Below are positions 1-4,780 of a stretch of 9,755 nucleotides of DNA, one piece after another. Below the pieces are notes generated by a model. It ran no database searches and was not told the DNA's origin. It was given only the letters and a program-made list of their open reading frames with translations. The stretch comes from Lentimicrobiaceae bacterium (GTDB lineage: Bacteria > Bacteroidota > Bacteroidia > Bacteroidales > WCHB1-69). Where the stretch lies: the NCBI GenBank assembly GCA_009787485.1, contig WQWP01000081.1, positions 1-9,755 of the forward strand, written 5' to 3'. Numbering within the stretch: position 1 is the first letter of the stretch; each line of letters opens with the position of its first letter. The translations under genes and the position numbers were made by a program.

Positions 1-124
1 ACATAACTTCGCCTCTACAAGACTGTCATCCTTAATAGATTGATAGTAAAACATGGAACGATCTAACTGCAAAATTCTGCATGCCCTGACAATCGAAATG
101 TGATGATCTGAAACAAGTGTTTGC
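1..124 (-). pseudogene. IS3-family transposase OrfB, N-terminal fragment running off the window
   Basis: Read on the minus strand in the frame CTT GTT TCA (117 downwards), this stretch is open to the window edge and encodes residues such as HHISIVRACRIL, LDRSMFYYQS and KDDSLVEAKL. This is the usual start of the DDE integrase subunit (OrfB) of IS3-family elements, where an 'RRACRxL...SRSxYYY' helix precedes the catalytic core. The DDE catalytic residues would lie beyond position 1 and cannot be seen. No orfA and no terminal inverted repeat lie between this fragment and the WG-repeat gene, whose reading frame ends at about 125. The element is therefore either 5'-truncated or joined by recombination. 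The frame has no obvious start of its own here. The family call rests on motif recognition; the subgroup is not determined. Confidence 0.65.
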
Positions 125-772
125 GCCTTTAGTGTTAATAAAACCGTACTTATCATTTTTCTTTACCCGTGCGCGGCAATTGTGGAACTGTGTTACCTCG
201 TCATATTCAAAGGCTGTAATATCCTTTCCATTATCATTAATAAAGCCCCATTTTCCGTTCAGCTTTGCTGCAATGCGAGGATTATCAAATTGGTTGATTT
301 CGATTTTCTCGTATTGCGGAGGCACCACTTCGTTGCCTTTTAAATTAACACATCCCCATTTGCCACCCAATTGAACAAGCGCCAAATCCTTTCTGAAATG
401 GAATGACTTAAATACTTGTGTCCATTGCTTTGCATCATCGTATTTAACGGGGGTAAGCAGTTTTCCGGTTTTACGGCTTACGAAACCATATTTGCTTCCA
501 ATCCTGACAATAGGATCCTGATGCCCTTTAATTTCGTCGTAAACAAGTGAGGTAATTTCCCTGCCCTTAAGATTGACTAAGCCCCATTTACCATTTAATT
601 GTACTTTGCCCACATCCCAATAAAACCGTACGGCATGATCGTATTTTATTGGCGTAATTTCTTTGCCTAAATGGTTGATATAGCCGAATTTTCCTCCTTT
701 GTTCACTACCGCAATATTATCATCATCAAAGGTATCGCAATAATCGTATTTTTCTTTAAGAACCTCTTTTTT
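125..772 (-). pseudogene. WG-repeat protein, broken at both ends
   Basis: The reading frame encodes about six tandem WG-type repeats of roughly 35 residues. Each has a core such as GGKFGYIN, NGKWGLVN, GSKYGFVS, GGKWGCVN, NGKWGFIN or NDKYGFIN, followed by a 'G+xITPxKYD' segment. WG repeats (beta-rich, often in multiples) occur in many Bacteroidota proteins of unknown function. No signal peptide or membrane segment is seen. Homologous sequence continues upstream of the first possible start (GTG at 706) to a stop at 773-775, through residues like EKYDYCDTFDDDN, so the 5' end is displaced. A run of eight A (767-774 on the complementary strand) is the likely frameshift site: removing one A joins this frame to ATG codons at 803, 800 or 794. 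At the 3' end the repeat breaks off after NTKG (about 125) and the frame runs through transposase DNA to a stop at 32. It lies downstream of the PIN gene on the same strand. Confidence 0.7.
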
Positions 773-817
773 TTATCGTTTTCTGCTTTTTCATAGTCAT
801 CATTTTTAATGAATTGA

Positions 818-1330
818 TTATTTCCAAAGTTTCAACCGCTTCTCTATTTCATCAACTAATTGTGGATTATTTTGATAGATAAAATTTGTGGCAATAAGTC
901 GCTTTAGTTTGGTTGCAGCCTCTTTTTTGGTTAAAATGGATATTTCAACAAATTTATCGAAAATCCAAATCATACCATGGTATTCAATCTCTTTGTTTTT
1001 AGCACAATTCCTTAATGTTTTATCACTACTTAACACACAGGCGTTTAGTTTGTTGGCTACGTGTAATACAGATTTGTCTGTTTCCGATAAAGATTTCGGA
1101 TATTCTTGCAAATGAATTTCTATAAAATCTTGTTCTTGCAAATTATGAATAGTGAGCCTGTTAACGGATTGATAGGCTCTTAGAATTTGTTGTTGCTCAT
1201 TATACAACTCATATAAAACAGCAGTAGTAGTATGTATTTCAAAATCAAGATTAAAAAATGAATCCGTCAATCCTAAGTCGTGCAGATCAATAAAAATACA
1301 GGCATCCGTAACAGCAATTATTATTTTCAT
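818..1330 (-). CDS. PIN-domain protein (putative VapC-like ribonuclease toxin)
   Basis: The 170-residue product has the pattern of a PIN-domain nuclease. A first beta strand carries Asp9 (AVTDACIFIDL). Glu41 sits in TAVLYELYNE, Asp85 in SETDKSVLHVANKL, and Asp103 in VLSSDKTLRN. These four acidic residues match the metal-binding quartet of the family, whose members mostly cleave RNA and often act as toxins of type II toxin-antitoxin systems. No signal peptide is present, so a cytoplasmic location is expected. It starts 31 bp after the stop of the HTH/ImmA-IrrE gene on the same strand, so the two are probably co-transcribed, with the regulator first. Pairing of XRE-COG2856 regulators with PIN proteins is a known genomic arrangement in predicted toxin-antitoxin systems. 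That this one is a toxin is inference. A longer C-terminal part (120-170) without an obvious motif follows the PIN core. Confidence 0.8.
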   Translation of the reverse strand: MKIIIAVTDACIFIDLHDLGLTDSFFNLDFEIHTTTAVLYELYNEQQQILRAYQSVNRLTIHNLQEQDFIEIHLQEYPKSLSETDKSVLHVANKLNACVLSSDKTLRNCAKNKEIEYHGMIWIFDKFVEISILTKKEAATKLKRLIATNFIYQNNPQLVDEIEKRLKLWK

Positions 1331-1361
1331 GTCTTATGTGTTGATGTAAAGGATTATTGGA

Positions 1362-2420
1362 TTAAAAAACCATTTGGTGTTCTTTTCTAAAATCAGCTAC
1401 GGATTGATTTTTTAGTGAAGCTGCTTTTGAGATTGAAATTTGGTCTTCAATCAATGCTCTGAATAGCAATTGTTCAAATCTGTTGGATTCTTCCACTCCT
1501 AAATAATCATAAGGCTCATCTACTTTCCAATTCATTTGGTTGATGAAGAAGAAAAACTGTTTGGTATAATGTTCGTTGATAATGCCACAGTTTTTGGCTC
1601 GCATTACGATAGCTTGCATGGAAATACCATACTGCTTTTTAATGTTTGCCAATTCTAAAGTAGAAAGTTTATTCCGATGTTCACCAAGTTCGGCTTTAAT
1701 GGTTTCTTCCGGCAACAGCATGGCACCGGCAAATTGAAAACATAAAGTTTCTTTTTCTCGTTCGGTTACATTGCCGAATTTTAATAACAAGTGTGCCAAC
1801 TCGTGTAAAAGGGTAAAACGTATTCTATCCGGTTTGTTTATTTTGTTCGCATTGTATGCAACCACCGGAATTTTTTCGTTTACAAGCGTTTGTAACCCAT
1901 CAAATGTTTCATCTACATATAATTTGACAACTTTTATGTTTTTGTCTTCCAACAACTCAACAACGTTAAATATAGCATCAATGCCTAATTTCCAAATCTC
2001 TCTTAATTTTCTTGCTGCATCGGTTATATGCTCATAAGAAGTAACCAATCCTGTATCTTTTAGAGGGTTATCAAACTCGTTAGGTAATCCTAAAATTTCT
2101 TCCAATTCTAAATAGCGGGAAAGGTACTCTTTGGTTTGTTCTTTGATTTTTGTTGCCTCTTTTTGTGGCATTTTGCTTAGTTTTCGATACTCAATTTCGC
2201 CTAATTCCACTTTGGTGCTTCTGAAAAAATAATCTCTATTTACTTTAAGAGCCTTGCATAGCAAGTTAATTTTTTCCTCATCGGGCATCACTTCTCCTTT
2301 TTCGTAACGATATATAGCCTGACGAGTTAACCTATTTTCCAAGGCATTTGCCACATCTTGCAATGAATATCCATTCATTAGACGTGCTGACTTAAAACGT
2401 TCTGCAAATACAGTTTTCAT
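1362..2420 (-). CDS. HTH-XRE regulator with ImmA/IrrE-type zinc metallopeptidase domain
   Basis: The 352-residue protein joins two domains. Residues about 6-66 form an XRE/Cro-type helix-turn-helix (FKSARLMNGYSLQDVANAL, then RQAIYRYEKGEVMP). Residues about 130-290 form an ImmA/IrrE (COG2856) metallopeptidase domain with the zinc motif HELAH at 206-210. Glu224, in the ETLCFQFAGAMLLP segment, is the probable third ligand. Family members such as ImmA cleave repressors to release mobile elements, and IrrE/DdrO controls the DNA-damage response. In toxin-antitoxin-like pairs the fusion is taken to be the antitoxin and autoregulator. A roughly 60-residue C-terminal tail (from about 290) shows no motif that I recognise. 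The ATG at 2420 gives a complete HTH. The gene is the first of an operon with the PIN gene, and the AT-rich upstream region carries a possible promoter and dyad operator. The protease target is unknown. Confidence 0.88.
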   Translation of the reverse strand: MKTVFAERFKSARLMNGYSLQDVANALENRLTRQAIYRYEKGEVMPDEEKINLLCKALKVNRDYFFRSTKVELGEIEYRKLSKMPQKEATKIKEQTKEYLSRYLELEEILGLPNEFDNPLKDTGLVTSYEHITDAARKLREIWKLGIDAIFNVVELLEDKNIKVVKLYVDETFDGLQTLVNEKIPVVAYNANKINKPDRIRFTLLHELAHLLLKFGNVTEREKETLCFQFAGAMLLPEETIKAELGEHRNKLSTLELANIKKQYGISMQAIVMRAKNCGIINEHYTKQFFFFINQMNWKVDEPYDYLGVEESNRFEQLLFRALIEDQISISKAASLKNQSVADFRKEHQMVF

Positions 2421-2446
2421 TTTTATTATGAATTTGAATTATGCGG

Positions 2447-2481
2447 CAAAAATAGTATTTTTAGTTTACAAATTTTACTAT
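2447..2481 (-). promoter_or_regulatory. Possible promoter and dyad operator of the HTH/PIN operon
   Basis: On the minus strand TATTTTTG (2454-2447) fits the Bacteroidota -7 consensus TAnnTTTG and lies 27 bp before the ATG of the HTH/ImmA gene. A TTTG lies further upstream (2472-2469), but with only 14 bp between, shorter than the usual spacing. Overlapping it, ATAGTA (2452-2457) and TACTAT (2476-2481) form an inverted repeat with an 18-bp spacer, and TAGT/ACTA (2462-2465, 2477-2480) is nested inside. Such a dyad over the promoter would suit autorepression by the HTH protein. The repeats are short in AT-rich DNA, so this is tentative. Confidence 0.3.
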
Positions 2482-2524
2482 GAAGATAAAAAAAATATAA
2501 TAAAATGAAAGCATGACATTTTGA

Positions 2525-2549
2525 CATATTAAAAATTCATATTAAAAAT
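2525..2549. repeat. Tandem direct repeat, 2 x 12 bp
   Basis: CATATTAAAAAT occurs twice (2525-2536 and 2538-2549), separated by one T, giving a 13-bp period. It lies about 105 bp upstream of the HTH/ImmA start. It could be a regulator binding site or simply a slippage duplication; nothing else supports a function. Confidence 0.5.
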
Positions 2550-2644
2550 GAGATATATACGATTGTTTTTACAGAAATGTTTTGGTTTACAAAGTTGGGT
2601 TGCGAATCATAACTTTTGGCATGGTAGTTGCTAATGTTGGCACA

Positions 2645-2664
2645 AGATACAAATAGTTGTATCT
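2645..2664. promoter_or_regulatory. Perfect dyad, operator-like
   Basis: AGATACAA and TTGTATCT form a perfect 8-bp inverted repeat around a 4-bp spacer (ATAG). It ends 22 bp before an ATG at 2687 and overlaps the place where a promoter for that ORF would sit. The short centre-to-centre geometry fits a dimeric DNA-binding protein better than a terminator, since no T-run follows. Confidence 0.4.
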
Positions 2665-2686
2665 ATAACTTTTCTAAATTAATTTT

Positions 2687-2758
2687 ATGGACAAAAACAA
2701 CCATTTAGAATCGGTGATTAAAACCCACCAAATCGCCAAGGGTTCCAGCACTATTTAG
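2687..2758 (+). CDS. Short ORF of 23 codons, possible N-terminal remnant
   Basis: An ATG at 2687 opens a 23-residue frame (MDKNNHLESVIKTHQIAKG...) that ends at a TAG at 2756-2758. I do not recognise the family. Its first residues look like the ordinary start of a cytoplasmic protein, and a dyad with operator geometry lies just upstream. It overlaps, in another frame, the point where AbiH-like coding begins (about 2737). It may therefore be the surviving start of a gene whose remainder was replaced by AbiH sequence, or a short leader ORF. Coding status is uncertain. Confidence 0.25.
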   Translation: MDKNNHLESVIKTHQIAKGSSTI

Positions 2759-3333
2759 AAGAAGAAATGTTTTGGCTTTATATGCTTAAAAAACTTTTTT
2801 GTGAATGGATCAAATCCATAGAACTTCCCAAAAGTCCACTGTATTGTATTCCGCAAAATGCGTTATATTTAAATTTCAATTATACAAAGATACTTGAAGA
2901 TACATACAAAATTGATCCAGCAAACATTTTGCATATTCATGGAAGTGCTGATAGTGAAATTGAATTTGGAAATCCTGACGTGGCATTATTTAATTACAAA
3001 AGTGAGGATTCAAGAGTATTGGAGGTAAAAGATGAAATCAATCGTGCGCTAAAAAGCGTCCATAAAGATATTGTGTCGATCATAAGCAGAAATCAGTTTT
3101 TTTTTAGTTATCTTGATGAAATTCAAAAAATATACATTTTAGGTCATTCAATGAACGAAATAGACGAACCATATTTCTTAAAAATCAAGAAAAGCATATC
3201 TTCAAATACACACTGGATAGCAAGTTATTACAATGAAAGCGATAGACAAAGAGCAAAGGAGTTGTTATCTGACAAATTATATATTGATAGCTTTGAGATT
3301 AAAAAGTTAGATAGCATCTTGAAAATTACGTAA
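2722..3333 (+). pseudogene. abiH: AbiH-family phage abortive infection protein, C-terminal part only
   Basis: From the ATG at 2767 the frame gives 188 residues matching the C-terminal half of AbiH (PF14253). The markers are LYLNFNYTKILED (33-45), NILHIHGSADSEIEFGNP (53-70), IYILGHSMNEIDEPYF (122-137) and THWIASYYNESDR (148-160). AbiH family members are cytoplasmic proteins of abortive-infection phage defence, usually well over 250 residues, and begin with a nucleotide-binding-like 'IGNGFDL' segment that is absent here. The frame is open upstream to a stop at 2719-2721, and residues 'GFQHYLEEE' before the ATG look like genuine protein, so the 5' end is lost rather than the start misplaced. It is probably non-functional. 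Neighbouring toxin-antitoxin-like genes and transposase DNA suit a decayed defence island. Confidence 0.75.
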
Positions 3334-3560
3334 GATTGTCTGAAAAGTTAATAAAAGCGGATAGAAATGAATGGAAAAGATGCCTTTGCGACAACGAGAC
3401 AAGACGCTCTCGAAGCCGTTAGAGCGGGAAGAATAAAAATTACATCTACTCGTTGAGTCTAACAAATATTATCTTATGAATGTTCATGAATTAATTACCA
3501 AACGGCAGAGTGAACGTGGGAATAGATTCAATTACCGTAACAGGAAAACGACTTAATTAA
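3334..3560 (+). other. Region of gene remnants with no intact gene
   Basis: Between the AbiH fragment and the orphan sorting domain there is no full gene. A 29-codon frame (ATG at 3367, stop at 3454-3456, beginning MNGKDAFATTRQDALEAVRAG) has plausible amino-acid composition but no family that I recognise. A 6-bp inverted repeat CGCTCT/AGAGCG (3405-3426, 10-nt loop) lies within it. A 26-codon frame beginning at 3476 resembles a nitroreductase N-terminus and is listed separately. Confidence 0.45.
3476..3556 (+). pseudogene. Possible nitroreductase N-terminal remnant
   Basis: ATG at 3476 opens a 26-residue frame starting MNVHELITKRQSERG. This resembles the opening of the FMN-dependent nitroreductase family ('MNxxELIxKRxSxR+'), in which the Arg-Ser-x-Arg segment contacts FMN phosphate. 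The similarity stops after about 15 residues and a TAA follows at 3554-3556. No downstream nitroreductase sequence is visible, so if real it is a deletion scar. The match is short and could be fortuitous. Confidence 0.28.
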
Positions 3561-3821
3561 TTGGAAAACTGCACTTGCGATAGTTACGTTGTATGTACAC
3601 ATCACGTACTCCTAAATCCAACCTCAGGAGTCGTTACCATAAAAACAGAAAGTGAAAACAGTTATGGGCTTGCGGTTTATGATTTGCTCGGAAAAAGAGT
3701 GTTGCAAGAAAATAGTTTTCGAGATGGGATGTGTGATTTATCTGCTTTGCCTAAAGGAACTTATTTGATTCAGGTTTCGCAGGATGGGCACCAGGTTGTT
3801 AAAAAAGTTGTGATACAATAG
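3561..3821 (+). pseudogene. Orphan T9SS type A C-terminal sorting domain
   Basis: The 86-codon frame (TTG at 3561) encodes a near-complete type IX secretion system C-terminal sorting domain. It reads LLNPTSGVVTIKTES, then YGLAVYDLLGKRVLQEN, then DLSALPKGTYLIQVSQDGHQVVKKVVIQ up to the stop. In intact proteins this roughly 70-residue domain sits at the end of large secreted enzymes or adhesins and directs them across the outer membrane. Here there is no signal peptide and no cargo domain upstream: the sequence before the NPTSG motif (about 3561-3620) is Cys/His-containing and unlike a typical linker. The piece is best read as the surviving 3' end of a deleted secreted-protein gene. It cannot work as an export substrate alone because Sec targeting is missing. 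Confidence 0.72.
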
Positions 3822-3825
3822 GCTC

Positions 3826-3852
3826 GTCATTCCGAGCGAAGCGAGGAATCCC
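3826..3852. repeat. Dispersed hairpin repeat / possible bidirectional terminator
   Basis: ATTCC (3829-3833) and GGAAT (3845-3849) form the outer stem of an imperfect hairpin whose tip is GCGAAGC (3836-3842). The motif 'GTCATTCCGAGCGAAGCGAGG' belongs to a class of short intergenic repeat that I recognise from Bacteroidota genomes. It starts 5 bp after the stop of the sorting-domain remnant and ends just before the stop of the convergent DUF4249 gene, so it may help end transcription from both sides. No clear T-run follows. Confidence 0.5.
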
Positions 3853-3859
3853 GAACGAA

Positions 3860-4768
3860 TTACCGAATCGGATACCCCCGCATCGTAAACGCCCCAAACA
3901 CCCCATACCCGTTTTTAATATTGCTGTAAATCTTTACCGGCTCAAGCATAAAGAATGAATTACCGGTGTCTTCCCACATAGCGCGTTCATACGAATAAGC
4001 ATGTACATCTGTTTGAAGCAATGTAACTTCATCGAGGTCATCATAATACCAATATCCATAATGATAAACCAGCAATAGTGCAGACATCTTTTGTCCATCC
4101 TGCCCATGATCTGAAAAGATACAAAGCTTATTATCATCAGTCTGTAGCATTCCCCATGCATTGCGCAAAACAGAATCTGAATAGGTAATCTCACCGGTCT
4201 CCCAATCCCACTCATACGACCAACTCCACCAATCATAATTTTGATAAAACATATAGTAATTTTCCTCGCCTTTGTAGTCGGTCCATTTTAAATAACGATG
4301 TTTGTGAGGCTCAGGAAAATATTCTCTACCGTGCATACAGCCCGTATGCTCTTCAACAACAAGCTCAAAATCTACTTCTCTAAAATAAGGCACAGTACAT
4401 GAAGCCGATACCGTTTCATATTCAGGTGCGGAAGCTCTTATGTAATACGTTTTGCCTTCTGTAATAGGAAATTGTGCTTGAGGGATAAAGTACATTTTAT
4501 GTTCCGAATCATACTCCATTCGTACCCACCGTTGGTTATCATCTGAAATTTCAACCGTAGCATTGGTAACCGGCGCCTTTTTTATAGGGTTACGACCAAA
4601 TAACGGCGATGAATTTGTTAAATTTAGAATGGTCGTATCCTTTTGAGGGATAAGATAACAATGTAAAACCAATTTTGGTTTTATGTTTAACTCCTCTTCT
4701 ACATACGTGTAGCAAGAGGTTAATAAAATGCTCATGAGGAGCAGCAAATAAAAGAATAATCTATGCAT
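3860..4768 (-). CDS. DUF4249-type outer-membrane lipoprotein, TonB-receptor partner
   Basis: The 302-residue product starts with a lipoprotein signal (hydrophobic LLLLMSILLTSC, lipobox Cys19), so it should be lipid-anchored, probably at the outer membrane. The mature part follows the DUF4249 layout: an N-terminal segment (LVLHCYLIPQKDTTILNLTNSSPLF), an immunoglobulin-like region with PVTNATVEISDDN and GKTYYIRASAPEYETV, and a C-terminal NIKNGYGVFGA motif near the end. DUF4249 genes typically lie next to TonB-dependent receptors in Bacteroidota; their role is unproven but is assumed to be ligand capture or lid function. It starts 12 bp after the receptor stop, so the two are co-transcribed. Residues 171-189 and 235-242 are unusually rich in Trp and Tyr, and 141-157 hold a Cys/His cluster (HTGCMH...HKH). 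The ligand is unknown. The gene ends at a convergent junction. Confidence 0.8.
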   Translation of the reverse strand: MHRLFFYLLLLMSILLTSCYTYVEEELNIKPKLVLHCYLIPQKDTTILNLTNSSPLFGRNPIKKAPVTNATVEISDDNQRWVRMEYDSEHKMYFIPQAQFPITEGKTYYIRASAPEYETVSASCTVPYFREVDFELVVEEHTGCMHGREYFPEPHKHRYLKWTDYKGEENYYMFYQNYDWWSWSYEWDWETGEITYSDSVLRNAWGMLQTDDNKLCIFSDHGQDGQKMSALLLVYHYGYWYYDDLDEVTLLQTDVHAYSYERAMWEDTGNSFFMLEPVKIYSNIKNGYGVFGAFTMRGYPIR

Positions 4769-4780
4769 GGCAATCTATGG

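Larger units (their letters stand above)
2421..2736. other. Gene-poor AT-rich intergenic region between divergent genes
   Basis: This stretch separates the minus-strand HTH/PIN operon from the plus-strand AbiH remnant. No convincing gene is seen apart from the 23-codon ORF at 2687-2758. It holds the putative promoter of the HTH gene, a 13-bp-period tandem duplication (2525-2549), one copy of a 13-bp direct repeat (2573-2585) whose second copy lies inside the AbiH remnant, and a perfect dyad at 2645-2664. Base composition is markedly AT-rich compared with the core genes to the right, as is usual for accessory DNA. Confidence 0.6.
2573..2775 (+). repeat. 13-bp direct repeat flanking the AbiH 5' junction
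   Basis: AGAAATGTTTTGG occurs at 2573-2585 and again at 2763-2775, inside the AbiH reading frame around its first ATG. The two copies bracket about 177 bp that include the dyad and the 23-codon ORF. The exact match could be the trace of a recombination or duplication event at the 5' end of the AbiH fragment, or chance in AT-rich DNA. Confidence 0.4.

Noticed and set aside
1771..2037. Antisense open frames over the HTH/ImmA gene and over the receptor and dnaJ genes
   Set aside because: They lie opposite strongly supported genes, have no recognisable domains and are explained by codon bias of the real frame.
3405..3426. Integron attC site or tRNA-like hairpin
   Set aside because: There is a 6-bp inverted repeat (CGCTCT/AGAGCG) but no paired core sites of attC type and no cloverleaf; it also lies within a possible short ORF.
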